Shown piece by piece: positions 17,994-26,506 of a DNA stretch of 64,000 bases. The notes under the pieces are model-generated. The model saw only the letters and a program-made list of their open reading frames with translations, did no database searches and had not been told where the DNA came from. The stretch lies in NCBI RefSeq assembly GCF_900182555.1, contig NZ_FXTH01000010.1, forward strand, positions 1 to 64,000, given 5' to 3'. Source of the stretch: Fodinibius sediminis (GTDB taxonomy: Bacteria; Bacteroidota; Rhodothermia; Balneolales; Balneolaceae). Position 1 is the first letter of the stretch. Each line of letters begins with the position of its first letter. The position numbers and the translations under genes were made by a program.

Positions 17994-18650
17994 ATGAAAA
18001 TAAACATCCACAGCTACGAAGCAGAAAATATCACCATAGAATATGATCAGGAGCGATGCATCCATGCGGCTGAATGCGTTAAAAACCTGCCATCCGTCTT
18101 CAACCCCGACAAGCGACCATGGATCCAGCCGCAACAAGCAACGCCCGGTCAGCTGAAAAAAGCCGTTCAGTGCTGTCCGACTGGTGCGCTGAAATATCGT
18201 GACACCGATCCGCAGGAAGAGCCCGAGCCCCGAAATGCCATTATTATTGCCCCGGACGGCCCGGTATATCTGCGCGGCAACATCGAGGTCAGAAATGCAG
18301 ACGGAGAAACAATTTTAAAAGACACCCGGCTGGCCCTGTGCCGATGCGGTGAGTCTCAGAATAAACCGCTCTGCGACAATTCACACCAGAATATCGCTTT
18401 TGAAGCGCCGGCAGGGTTTGACCCGGACAAGCTGGCATTTTCAGAAGACGTGAGTACTGGCAGCAGCCATCCCCTTGTTATCAAAATGATGAAAAATGGT
18501 CCAGTGCTGGTGGAGGGATCCTACCAGGTATATTCCATAGCAGCACAGCCGGCTGCCAGTACAAAAAACATCGCGCTCTGCCGCTGCGGACAGTCATCTG
18601 CCAAGCCCTTCTGTGACGGCACGCACAAAGAGATCGGCTTCAAGGGATAA
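17994..18650 (+). CDS. 4Fe-4S mono-cluster domain plus two CDGSH iron-sulfur domains
   Basis: 218 aa. Residues 1-75 match the Fer4_19/DUF1271 type of divergent ferredoxin domain (Cys22 and Cys28, then Cys60-Cys61-Pro). Two CDGSH zinc-finger-like iron-sulfur motifs follow: C116, C118, C127 and H131 (C-R-C-G-E-S-Q-N-K-P-L-C-D-N-S-H), and C196, C198, C207 and H211 (C-R-C-G-Q-S-S-A-K-P-F-C-D-G-T-H). Each CDGSH motif binds a 2Fe-2S cluster through three Cys and one His. It is probably a cytosolic electron-transfer or redox-sensing protein. No partner can be named; the neighbours are an SDR and a DUF3052 gene. Confidence 0.88.
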   Translation: MKINIHSYEAENITIEYDQERCIHAAECVKNLPSVFNPDKRPWIQPQQATPGQLKKAVQCCPTGALKYRDTDPQEEPEPRNAIIIAPDGPVYLRGNIEVRNADGETILKDTRLALCRCGESQNKPLCDNSHQNIAFEAPAGFDPDKLAFSEDVSTGSSHPLVIKMMKNGPVLVEGSYQVYSIAAQPAASTKNIALCRCGQSSAKPFCDGTHKEIGFKG

Positions 18651-18749
18651 CGTTGCAAAAACCGGCGAAGGCATTACCGAAGCTTCACAATAACTTCATC
18701 TATAATACCTATATACCGGCCAACATTAAACCAACGATGCAGAAGTGCG

Positions 18750-19136
18750 GTGCCTCGCAAAACCCTCGCTCAGAAAATGCACATAAAACCCGGCCAGCGA
18801 ATGGGCCTTTTCAATGCTCCCGATAATGTATTGGATCTGACAGGCGAACTCCCCGAGGACGTTGCGGTAATAGAAGAACTCCAAGGCCGGCAGGTGGATA
18901 TAATTCTGGGTTTCATAGAGAACCGCAATATGTTAGAAACCCATCTGCCTGTCCTCAGAAGAGCCCTCGACGATGAGGGAGCCCTCTGGGTGGCCTACTA
19001 CAAGGGCAGTGCTTCGATAGATACCGACATCAACCGCGACTCCATCCATGACTATGCCAAAAGCATTGATCTGAAAGGGGTTGCCATGGTATCGATCGAT
19101 GAAAACTGGTCAGGCTTTCGATTTAAAAAAGTATAA
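18750..19136 (+). CDS. DUF3052-like protein
   Basis: 128 aa from a GTG start. The N-terminal pattern L-A-Q-K-M-H-I-K-P-G-Q-R-M-G-L-F-N-A-P matches the opening of DUF3052 proteins, which favours the GTG over an ATG nine codons later. The C-terminal half has L-W-V-A-Y-Y-K-G and D-E-N-W-S-G-F-R-F, also typical of the family. Small soluble alpha/beta protein of unknown function. It is followed three bases later by a DUF423 gene, so these two form an operon. Confidence 0.75.
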   Translation: MPRKTLAQKMHIKPGQRMGLFNAPDNVLDLTGELPEDVAVIEELQGRQVDIILGFIENRNMLETHLPVLRRALDDEGALWVAYYKGSASIDTDINRDSIHDYAKSIDLKGVAMVSIDENWSGFRFKKV

Positions 19137-19139
19137 CCC

Positions 19140-19514
19140 ATGCAGAAATTATTTTTGATCATTGGATCTGCTGCCATGGCACTAGCGGTCATGCTGGGGG
19201 CCTTTGGTGCGCACGGACTTAAAAAAATGCTCTCAGATGAGATGCTCACCATTTTTGAAACCGGGGTCAGCTACCACTTTTACCATGCCATCGGCCTGCT
19301 GGTTGTCGGCCTCACCGCACGATATCTTTCCGATTCGATCCTCCTGTCGTGGTCTGGATGGTTGATGCTTGCCGGCCTCCTGATATTTTCGGGAAGCCTG
19401 TATGTGCTTTCCATAACCGGCATCCGATGGTTGGGAGCCATTACCCCCGTGGGTGGGTTGTGCTTTATCGCCTCCTGGATCCTGTTAGCCCTGGCCATCT
19501 GGAAAAACTTGTGA
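19140..19514 (+). CDS. DUF423 (YgdD-like) membrane protein
   Basis: 124 aa with four hydrophobic membrane segments and the family signature G-A-F-G-A-H-G-L at about residues 20-27, plus a conserved F-E-T-G-V-S-Y-H-F-Y-H-A region. DUF423 proteins are small inner-membrane proteins of unknown role. Three bases after the DUF3052-like gene. Confidence 0.9.
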   Translation: MQKLFLIIGSAAMALAVMLGAFGAHGLKKMLSDEMLTIFETGVSYHFYHAIGLLVVGLTARYLSDSILLSWSGWLMLAGLLIFSGSLYVLSITGIRWLGAITPVGGLCFIASWILLALAIWKNL

Positions 19515-19681
19515 CCTTTATTTAAGAGGGACATACCGCAAAATTCATACTTGCAGTTCCCCATCATTATTATAACTTAACATTAATTATTTATTGCTTT
19601 TACAGCCAATAGGGAGGTCTAAGGTCGTCCTGAGGGCACAAACGAGCATATCTACCGGTATAACTGAAAGCGACTGCAGCT

Positions 19682-20203
19682 ATGAAAACATCCATAAGAA
19701 TTAATCGCCAGCTGGGCCTGCTGGTTTTGCTGTGGATGATGCCGGTGCTCGTGTGGGCACAAAATGAGGTTGATCGCGAACGCAGCTCTCTCAGGGGCAT
19801 TCAATCGATGGGTCTTTCTGTCAATTATGAAGCTAATGCCGCCCTGCAGAAAAAAGGGGAGTTGAAGGTAGCATCCCTGCAGGACAAAGGACGGCAATTG
19901 CTGCGGGAAGCAGGTATTACCTTTATTCCTGATGAAAAGATCAGGCAGTCTGACCAGCTTCCGCTACTGTATCTGCACATTAATGCGATGGATGCCGGGC
20001 GCGGACTTGTGCCCTTTGCCATAAACCTTTATTTCTACCAGCCGGTCAAACTGGTGCTAAACCAAGATCTGCAAACCACGGCTAATACCTGGGAAAGCGG
20101 CACGGTGGGAATTGTATCGTACGACCAGCTATCGTTAATCGGGGACGCAGCAACGGGACTCCTTGAGGAGTTTATCCGTGATTATCATACTATTAATAAT
20201 TAA
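19682..20203 (+). CDS. Exported protein of unknown function
   Basis: 173 aa. A signal peptide is clear: basic start, L-L-V-L-L-W-M-M-P-V-L-V-W-A-Q with probable cleavage after A-Q near residue 29. The mature part has mixed alpha/beta composition, with no cysteine and no motif that I recognise. A central segment (I-T-F-I-P-D-E-K-I-R-Q-S-D-Q-L-P-L-L-Y-L-H-I) looks like a beta strand pair of a periplasmic domain. It stands alone after a 167-base gap and is followed 30 bases later by an MmcQ/YjbR gene. Confidence 0.7.
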   Translation: MKTSIRINRQLGLLVLLWMMPVLVWAQNEVDRERSSLRGIQSMGLSVNYEANAALQKKGELKVASLQDKGRQLLREAGITFIPDEKIRQSDQLPLLYLHINAMDAGRGLVPFAINLYFYQPVKLVLNQDLQTTANTWESGTVGIVSYDQLSLIGDAATGLLEEFIRDYHTINN

Positions 20204-20233
20204 AGCTTATAATCTTTCATAAATATATAATTC

Positions 20234-20599
20234 ATGAACTTAGAAGACTTTCGAGAATTTTGCCTCACATTCACGGGCTCAACCGAAGATCATCCTTTTG
20301 AAGACGAAAATATTCTGGCTTTTAAAGTAATGGATAAAATTTATGCGATTGCGGATACCGATAAATTTAAAAGTATTGACCTGAAGTGCGATCCGGTCAA
20401 GGCTTCCATGCTCAGAAATCTTTATCAGGAGGTGCAGCCCGGTCAATTTAAAGACAAGCGAAGCTGGAATACAATTGATACCGAGGGAGCGCTTGACGAT
20501 GAGCTTATCAAAGAATGGATCAAAGATTCCTATAGCCTGGTTGTGGAAACCCTGTCCAGGAAAAAGCAGAAAAAGCTGGAAAAGATGGATGAGGACTAG
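20234..20599 (+). CDS. MmcQ/YjbR family protein
   Basis: 121 aa. Opens with the family's typical F-R-E-F-C-L-T-F-T-G-S-T-E-D-H-P-F and has F-K-V-M-D-K-I-Y-A-I, S-I-D-L-K-C-D-P and S-Y-S-L-V-V-E-T-L at the expected places. YjbR proteins have a CyaY-like double-wing DNA-binding fold; their role is not settled. The stop codon overlaps the end of the convergent DUF6787-like gene by 4 bases. Confidence 0.9.
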   Translation: MNLEDFREFCLTFTGSTEDHPFEDENILAFKVMDKIYAIADTDKFKSIDLKCDPVKASMLRNLYQEVQPGQFKDKRSWNTIDTEGALDDELIKEWIKDSYSLVVETLSRKKQKKLEKMDED

Positions 20600-20916
20600 G
20601 GATTTTCTCCACGGGCAAACAGCCTTTTAATGCGGTGGAGGCTCTTTTTTTCGAAATTCCATACAAATTCAAATTTGCCCAGCAGAAATCCATATAAAAG
20701 AAAGAGGATCTGGTAGGCCGGGAACACGATCAATATCCAGGCAAGTATCTCAAGCAAAAGGGGGGTTTCCGCATTCAATCCCAGCAATCCAAAGACATAT
20801 TTTCGCACATAGAGAGCAGTCATTCCTGTTATCGAAAAAATAAACAGGATAATCAGCAGGCCGCCATAACTTTCGACACCCCACCGCTTCATCAATTTTT
20901 CAATCAGTTTGTTCAT
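20596..20916 (-). CDS. DUF6787-like small membrane protein
   Basis: About 106 aa from the ATG at 20916; a TTG four codons earlier is less likely. It opens with L-M-K-R-W-G-V-E-S-Y-G-G-L-L-I-I-L and has two hydrophobic segments, the second at L-A-W-I-L-I-V-F-P-A-Y-Q-I-L-F-L-L-Y-G. It ends with W-N-F-E-K-K-S-L-H-R-I-K, as I recall for Bacteroidota DUF6787 proteins. Function unknown. It follows hemL on the same strand after 185 bases that include a hairpin. Confidence 0.65.
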   Translation of the reverse strand: MNKLIEKLMKRWGVESYGGLLIILFIFSITGMTALYVRKYVFGLLGLNAETPLLLEILAWILIVFPAYQILFLLYGFLLGKFEFVWNFEKKSLHRIKRLFARGENP

Positions 20917-21078
20917 ATACCATTTCAAATTACAAAATACTGATGCGAGGCGCTGATTCCTTTTCCAGCTGCCTCTGGAATGGGGACCTGAAACAGGTGC
21001 TTATCTATTTGTCCCAGTAACAGCAGGCCAGTTTTCTGACTCCTCCCCCTCACAGGGAAAGCAGGATTTAGCAGAATG

Positions 21079-21106
21079 GCAAAACCGTCTCACGCGGTTT
21101 TCTTGC
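21079..21106 (-). terminator. Hairpin after hemL
   Basis: GCAAAACCG and CGGTTTTCTTGC are complementary around a 7-base loop, just downstream of hemL. It may end the heme operon; the U tract is short. Confidence 0.45.
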
Positions 21107-21113
21107 TATCCAG

Positions 21114-22406
21114 CTATTCGCTCAGAGCAGAGGCTATCGCTGTATCCGCGGCTGCAATGGTGTCGTCCAGCAGCAACTCGGTGTGCGAATTCGCTAAAAA
21201 CCAAGACTCAAAAGGAGACGGGGGAAGATACACACCGTTTTTCAACATTTCATGAAAAAATCGTTTAAACAACCTCTGATCAGTGGATCGGGCGGTCCGA
21301 AAATCAATCACTTCTTCTCCGGTAAAAAAGACGCTGATCATCGAACCCACCCGGTTTATACTGGCTGCCACCTCGTGCGCCTCGAAAACCTCTTTCAATC
21401 CTGAAAACAGATAGGTTGTCTTCTCTTCCAGCTCATCGTAATGGCGGGGATTCTTGTTCAGCTCAGAAAGCAGGGCAAAACCTGCAGCCATCGCCAGCGG
21501 ATTCCCTGAAAGGGTTCCCGCCTGGTAGACCGGCCCGACCGGGGAGACCTCGTCCATTACCTCCCTCCTCCCTCCGAAAGCACCCACCGGCAACCCGGCG
21601 CCAATAATCTTTCCATAGGTAACAAGATCAGCGGTGACCCCGTATCGCTGCTGGGCACCCCCTTTTGCTATGCGGAAGCCGGTCATGACTTCATCAAAAA
21701 TAAGCACTACATCATGGGCATCACAGAGCTCACGCAGTCCGGGGAGGAATCCCTTTTTGGGGGGAATACACCCCATGTTGCCGGCCACGGGCTCAACGAT
21801 AATTGCAGCCACTTCCCCTTCATATTCATTGAGAAGCTGCTTCACAGAATTCAAATCATTAAAATCGGCGGTCAACGTATCCTGTGCCGTCCCCTTGGTG
21901 ACCCCGGGACTGCTGGGCTGGCCCAGTGTCAGGGCTCCGCTTCCGGCGTTAATCAGAAATGAATCACCGTGACCATGATAGTTGCCCTCGAATTTGATAA
22001 TCTTATCTCGCCCGGTGTAACCACGGGCTACCCGGATGGCACTCATGCAGGCTTCCGTCCCGGAATTGACCATACGGATTTTATCTACGCCCGGCACCAT
22101 CTGCCTGACAAGCTCAGCCATCTTCACTTCCACCTCGGTCGGGGCTCCAAAAGAAGTGGACCGGCCGGCTGTTTCCCTGACGGCTTCAATCACAGGCTCA
22201 TAGGCGTGTCCGAGTATCATCGGTCCCCACGACCCTACATAATCAATATACTCCTTGCCATCCACATCGGTCAGTAAGGAGCCCTCCGCCTTTTCAAAAA
22301 AAACGGGCGTGCCGCCTACCGATTTAAAAGCCCGGGCCGGAGAATTCACACCGCCTGGAATAAACTGCTGTGCTCGTTCAAATAATTTCTTGCTCGTTTC
22401 TAGCAT
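21114..22406 (-). CDS. hemL: Glutamate-1-semialdehyde 2,1-aminomutase
   Basis: 430 aa, typical length. Converts glutamate-1-semialdehyde to 5-aminolevulinate using PMP/PLP in the C5 heme pathway. Motifs: [13 protein letters not shown] near residue 17, [16 protein letters not shown] near 115, D-E-V-M-T-G-F-R near 240, and the PLP lysine in [16 protein letters not shown] near 266. It is the last gene of the heme run although it performs the second step, the first being hemA near the other end. The 98-base gap to hemB contains a hairpin. Confidence 0.97.
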   Translation of the reverse strand: MLETSKKLFERAQQFIPGGVNSPARAFKSVGGTPVFFEKAEGSLLTDVDGKEYIDYVGSWGPMILGHAYEPVIEAVRETAGRSTSFGAPTEVEVKMAELVRQMVPGVDKIRMVNSGTEACMSAIRVARGYTGRDKIIKFEGNYHGHGDSFLINAGSGALTLGQPSSPGVTKGTAQDTLTADFNDLNSVKQLLNEYEGEVAAIIVEPVAGNMGCIPPKKGFLPGLRELCDAHDVVLIFDEVMTGFRIAKGGAQQRYGVTADLVTYGKIIGAGLPVGAFGGRREVMDEVSPVGPVYQAGTLSGNPLAMAAGFALLSELNKNPRHYDELEEKTTYLFSGLKEVFEAHEVAASINRVGSMISVFFTGEEVIDFRTARSTDQRLFKRFFHEMLKNGVYLPPSPFESWFLANSHTELLLDDTIAAADTAIASALSE

Positions 22407-22446
22407 GTTCAGTTATCATTTTGTGCCATGGTCAGGCTGAATATCA

Positions 22447-22474
22447 TTCAGCAGTTAACAAGCTGACTGCTGAA
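22447..22474. repeat. Hairpin in the hemB-hemL gap
   Basis: A perfect 9-base inverted repeat, TTCAGCAGT and ACTGCTGAA, around a 10-base loop, with no T run. It shares the core TTCAGCA/TGCTGAA with the hairpin in the hemF-hemB gap. Possibly an RNA processing or stability element. Confidence 0.6.
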
Positions 22475-22504
22475 ACACATTCGCATAACCTGTTAAAAAA
22501 TATG

Positions 22505-23497
22505 TTAGTAATCGTTCAATAATTCAGAAGCCGCCTTTGCGAAGTAGGTAGCTATCAGATCAGCGCCGGCCCGCTTGAAGCCTACCAATGCTTCCATCAT
22601 CGCTTGTTCTTCGTTCAGCCAGCCCTTCTCGGCCGCGGCCTTTAACATAGCGTATTCTCCGGAAACATTATACACCGAAACAGGTACCGAAACGTTTTCT
22701 CTGACAGCCCGAATAACATCCAGATATGGCAACCCGGGTTTGACCATTACAATGTCGGCGCCTTCCTGTTCGTCCAGCTTCGCTTCTCTGACAGCCTCTC
22801 TGACATTGGCCGGATCCATCTGGTAGGTTTTCTTGTCGCCAAAGCCCGGTGCCGAATCAAGCGCATCCCGAAAAGGACCGTAGTAGCTGGAAGCGTATTT
22901 TGCACTGTATGCCATGAGCCCGGTATGCTTGAACCCCGCCTCGTCCAGCGATTCTCGCATGGCTGCGATTCGGCCATCCATCATATCCGAGGGAGCCACC
23001 ATGTCGGCGCCCGCTGCGGCGTGGCTTACGGCCATCTTTGCAAGCACTTCCACCGATTCGTCGTTGAGTATTTCGCCGTCTTCCACAATGCCATCGTGTC
23101 CGTAACTGGAATAGGGGTCCATCGCCACATCGGTCATCACCAGCATTTCAGGAAATTGCTTTTTGATCGTGCGCACAGCCCGCTGCATGAGTCCCTCCGG
23201 GTTAAGGGCCTCCGTGCCCCTGTTATCTTTTTTCTCATCCGGCACCTTGGCAAAAACCAGCACCGAACGAACACCCACTTCTTTCAACTCCCCGATTTCA
23301 TCCATCAATAAGTCCAGGCTGTACCGATAGTAGCCGGGCATGGAAGGGATTTCAACCCTGCTATTGTCCCCTTCCATAACAAAAACAGGTGCTATGAAAT
23401 CAGCCGGTTTGAGATGATGTTCGGCCACCATTTCTCGCATGGCCGAAGAGGTTCGCAGTCGTCGTCCCCGAATATAGGGAAATTGTCCATGTGTCAT
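22505..23497 (-). CDS. hemB: Porphobilinogen synthase (5-aminolevulinate dehydratase)
   Basis: 330 aa. Condenses two 5-aminolevulinates to porphobilinogen. The two Schiff-base lysines are in Y-S-A-K-Y-A-S-S-Y-Y-G-P-F-R and M-V-K-P-G-L-P-Y-L-D. The metal-site region reads D-V-A-M-D-P-Y-S-S-Y-G-H-D-G, with Asp/Ser in place of the three zinc cysteines. This is the magnesium-type variant and not damage. Expected active as an octamer in the cytosol. 101 bases separate it from hemF, with a hairpin between. Confidence 0.97.
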   Translation of the reverse strand: MTHGQFPYIRGRRLRTSSAMREMVAEHHLKPADFIAPVFVMEGDNSRVEIPSMPGYYRYSLDLLMDEIGELKEVGVRSVLVFAKVPDEKKDNRGTEALNPEGLMQRAVRTIKKQFPEMLVMTDVAMDPYSSYGHDGIVEDGEILNDESVEVLAKMAVSHAAAGADMVAPSDMMDGRIAAMRESLDEAGFKHTGLMAYSAKYASSYYGPFRDALDSAPGFGDKKTYQMDPANVREAVREAKLDEQEGADIVMVKPGLPYLDVIRAVRENVSVPVSVYNVSGEYAMLKAAAEKGWLNEEQAMMEALVGFKRAGADLIATYFAKAASELLNDY

Positions 23498-23529
23498 AAT
23501 ACAATATCTGTTGCTTTTGTCGAGCTGGG

Positions 23530-23568
23530 TTTATTTCAGTATCCTCAGCAAACAGATGCTGAAATAAA
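23530..23568. repeat. Hairpin in the hemF-hemB gap
   Basis: TTTATTTCAG and CTGAAATAAA form a 10-base stem around a 19-base loop. An alternative inner pairing is TCAGCA with TGCTGA. No T run follows on either strand. Shares its core with the hairpin in the hemB-hemL gap. Confidence 0.6.
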
Positions 23569-23598
23569 TCAAGCCCGGGATGTACATTCGATCATTGG

Positions 23599-24606
23599 TT
23601 AGCTGTCGAGCATGCCTTCTTCTCTGCCAAGGGCAATCCAGTCAATGGGGTTTCGAAGCCGATCAATGAGATAGGCCTCCTCGCTGCCCTCCGCAACCTT
23701 AAAATCATAGTCCCAGCGCACCCGCGGCGGCAGGCTCATAAGGATGGACTCGGTACGTCCGCTGGTTTTCAATCCAAACAAGGTCCCCCGATCGTGAATC
23801 AGGTTGAACTCGACATAGCGGCCGCGTCGGATTTCCTGGAAGTATCGCTGTGTTTCGGTATAGCTTTCGTCCTTGCGTCGCTCGACAATAGGCACATAGC
23901 TCTCCAGAAAAGCATCGCCCGCGGCCGTAGTAAAGCTGTACCAGTCCTCCACCGATCGCTCCCCATCGGCGCGAAGGTAATCAAAAAAAAGCCCGCCTAT
24001 CCCCCGCCCTTCGGACCGGTGATCATTGTAAAAATAGTGATCACACTCCTTTTTATAGCGGGGATACAGTTCCTTCCCATGGGGATCACAGGCCTTTTTC
24101 AATATACGGTGGAAATGTACGGCATCCTCATCCCGGAGGTAATAGGGGGTTAAATCGGCGCCACCGCCGAACCAGCAGTCACGCACTTCGCTCATTTCAG
24201 CATCATCATAGAGTTCAAAATAGCGAAAATTGGCATGCACCGTCGGTACCATCGGGCTTCGCGGATGAATAACGAGTGATAGTCCACCGGCCCAGAACCA
24301 TCCCTGCTCAACCTCAAACCGTTTGCGAATGAGCTCGGGCAATTCCCCGTGCACCGTTGAAATATTGACCCCGCCCTTTTCAAACACATTTCCCTTCTCA
24401 ATGACCCGGGTGTGGCCTCCGCCGCCGCCTTCGCGCTCCCAGTCGTCATGGCGGAACCGCGCTTTGTCGTCAATTTCCTCGAGCCGGCTGCATATTTCAT
24501 CCTGGAGGTCTTGGATATAAGCCTCGAACCGCTCTTTGACGGGAGTCCCCTTGGGGTTTCCTTTTGGTGAGACGGGATGTGCACTGCTTTCAACGGGCAT
24601 AGTCAT
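23599..24606 (-). CDS. hemF: Oxygen-dependent coproporphyrinogen III oxidase
   Basis: 335 aa. Decarboxylates coproporphyrinogen III to protoporphyrinogen IX with O2 as acceptor. Family motifs: G-G-G-G-H-T-R-V-I-E-K-G-N-V-F-E-K-G-G-V-N near residue 60, C-W-F-G-G-G-A-D-L-T-P-Y-Y near 143, G-R-G-I-G-G-L-F-F-D and R-Y-V-E-F-N-L-I-H-D-R-G-T-L-F-G-L. Cytosolic homodimer. It implies aerobic growth; no oxygen-independent hemN is in the window. Start ATG at 24606, 46 bases after hemE. Confidence 0.97.
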   Translation of the reverse strand: MTMPVESSAHPVSPKGNPKGTPVKERFEAYIQDLQDEICSRLEEIDDKARFRHDDWEREGGGGGHTRVIEKGNVFEKGGVNISTVHGELPELIRKRFEVEQGWFWAGGLSLVIHPRSPMVPTVHANFRYFELYDDAEMSEVRDCWFGGGADLTPYYLRDEDAVHFHRILKKACDPHGKELYPRYKKECDHYFYNDHRSEGRGIGGLFFDYLRADGERSVEDWYSFTTAAGDAFLESYVPIVERRKDESYTETQRYFQEIRRGRYVEFNLIHDRGTLFGLKTSGRTESILMSLPPRVRWDYDFKVAEGSEEAYLIDRLRNPIDWIALGREEGMLDS

Positions 24607-24652
24607 ATGGACTTTTAATAATTCCTTTTAAAGCGGATAATACATCAATGGT

Positions 24653-25699
24653 TTATTTTGCTTCGTATTCCTTCACGGCATCCACAAATGCCCGGGCATG
24701 ATCTACGGGAATATTGGGCAGGATGCCGTGCCCGAGGTTGGCAATATAATTCTGTGGGCCGAAGCGATCGATCATCCGCTTGACCTGCCGCCTGATCTCC
24801 TCCGCCGGCATCATCAGCTTCGACGGATCAAAATTACCCTGCAGCACAATGTTTCCGCGAGTAGCCTCACGTGCATACTCCGGGGTGACGGTCCAGTCAA
24901 CACCCAGAGCAGAAGCGTTGCTCTTGAAACTGAGTCGCTCAAGGGCATACCAGCTTCCCTTGGCAAACAGGATCACCGGAACCTCATCAACGGCCGCACA
25001 TATTTCCATCAGGTACGGCATGGCCCATTCATTAAAATCCTCCGGACCCAGCAGTCCCGCCCACGAGTCGAAAACCTGCACCACCTGAGCACCGGCGGCC
25101 ACCTGTGCTTTAAGGTAATCAATTGTAGCCTTGGTCAGCTCTTTCATAACATGTCGTGCCGCATCCGGATGCTGATACATAAAGGCTTTGGCCCTGGCAA
25201 AGTTCTTTGATCCCTCGCCCTGCACCATGTAACAGAAGAGCGTCCACGGCGCACCGGCAAAACCAATCAGCGGCACGCGTCCATTCAGCTCGTTCCGCGT
25301 AAGTGTAATAGCCTCCATCACGTGGCTGAGCTTTCCGGGGACATCCTCGGCCAGGATGGCAAAGGCATCATCCACGCTTCGTATGGGATTGCCCATTACC
25401 GGCCCCTTGCCCTTGACGAGGTCCACATCAATACCAAGCGCCTGGGGCACTGTCAGGATATCCGAAAAGATGATGGCTGCATCGGGCTCCAGTTCATCGA
25501 TAGGCTGGATGGTGATCTCACAGGCCAGCGCCGGCGTTTCCACGCGCTCGAAAAAAGTATATTTTTTGCGAAGCTTCATATACTGTGGAAGGTAACGCCC
25601 CGCCTGTCGCATCATCCAAACCGGCGGGCGTTCCACCTCTTCCCCCCGCAGGGTGCGAAGCAGTAAATCATTCTTGAGTGCAGGAAAATTATGATCCAT
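24653..25699 (-). CDS. hemE: Uroporphyrinogen decarboxylase
   Basis: 348 aa, standard size. Removes four acetate carboxyls from uroporphyrinogen III to give coproporphyrinogen III without a cofactor. Signature P-V-W-M-M-R-Q-A-G-R-Y-L-P-Q-Y near residue 26, A-I-I-F-S-D-I-L with the catalytic Asp near residue 79, and G-F-A-G-A-P-W-T-L-F-C-Y. Gaps of 36 and 46 bases to hemD and hemF support one transcript. Confidence 0.97.
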   Translation of the reverse strand: MDHNFPALKNDLLLRTLRGEEVERPPVWMMRQAGRYLPQYMKLRKKYTFFERVETPALACEITIQPIDELEPDAAIIFSDILTVPQALGIDVDLVKGKGPVMGNPIRSVDDAFAILAEDVPGKLSHVMEAITLTRNELNGRVPLIGFAGAPWTLFCYMVQGEGSKNFARAKAFMYQHPDAARHVMKELTKATIDYLKAQVAAGAQVVQVFDSWAGLLGPEDFNEWAMPYLMEICAAVDEVPVILFAKGSWYALERLSFKSNASALGVDWTVTPEYAREATRGNIVLQGNFDPSKLMMPAEEIRRQVKRMIDRFGPQNYIANLGHGILPNIPVDHARAFVDAVKEYEAK

Positions 25700-25735
25700 A
25701 AATACTTTGGTTGATAAAGATTTGTTTCTCCGCGA

Positions 25736-26485
25736 TCAGCCCCTGTCTTCGCGGGTAATGTGATCCTCGGACTGGTTGAATAGGTAGTCGGCCGTGAGCC
25801 GCAGCAGCACCTCCGTATCGGGCCGGCCCGCAATTTCCACCTGCTGGTCGGTATGCTCCTTCAGTGCTTTGGCGGTGGTGGGACCAATGGCGAAAAGCGG
25901 GGGAAGGTCGTCTTCAAAACCCGCTCCACGGGCAAATCCTTCAACAGCACTGGGGCTGTAAAAAAGGATTCCGGCAATGGGGCGGCCGGGCACCTCAACG
26001 GGGTTGATTACCGTTTCGTAGACTTCCAGCTCAATAACTTCAATACCTTCTTCACCAAGCCGATCCGTCATTTCGTCCCGACTTAAATTGCCGTGAAAGT
26101 AGATAACCGAATTAATTTTTCCCTCCTTGATAATCAGCTCGGCCAAATGCTTGCCATTTTCTTTGCGGGGAATTTTGGCATCCAGCCCCAGGTCCTGCAG
26201 CGCTTCGCGGGTTTTGGCCCCCACCGCAAAAAGCTGTGTTTCCGGGCGTACCTGTAATCCACTGTTCATCAGCTCCTTAAGGGCCTTAACCCCATTGGCA
26301 CTTGTAAAAACCCAGTCGGATTTCGGATGCTCATTTATCACCCTGAGCACCTCATCCCAGTAATGGGGAAAATGAAACTCGAGGGCTGGTTCTATGATCG
26401 GCTCCAGTCCTAATATACGGGCATATTCCAATTGCTGTGCTGATAGCGGTCGTGTAACTAAAATATTCCGTTTGGCTTGTCTCAT
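25736..26485 (-). CDS. hemD: Uroporphyrinogen-III synthase
   Basis: 249 aa. Cyclises hydroxymethylbilane and inverts ring D. HemD is poorly conserved, but the two-lobed pattern is visible: I-L-V-T-R-P-L-S-A-Q-Q at the N-terminus, W-V-F-T-S-A-N-G-V-K-A-L near residue 60, F-Y-S-P-S-A-V-E-G-F near 170 and F-A-I-G-P-T-T-A-K-A-L near 195. Position between hemC and hemE, with 21 and 36 base gaps, confirms the call. Confidence 0.93.
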   Translation of the reverse strand: MRQAKRNILVTRPLSAQQLEYARILGLEPIIEPALEFHFPHYWDEVLRVINEHPKSDWVFTSANGVKALKELMNSGLQVRPETQLFAVGAKTREALQDLGLDAKIPRKENGKHLAELIIKEGKINSVIYFHGNLSRDEMTDRLGEEGIEVIELEVYETVINPVEVPGRPIAGILFYSPSAVEGFARGAGFEDDLPPLFAIGPTTAKALKEHTDQQVEIAGRPDTEVLLRLTADYLFNQSEDHITREDRG

Positions 26486-26506
26486 ACCTTGTCAAACTAC
26501 CTCAAA

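Noticed and set aside
22505-23497. hemB with a damaged zinc site
   Set aside because: The missing cysteines are replaced as in the magnesium-type enzymes, so it is a normal variant.
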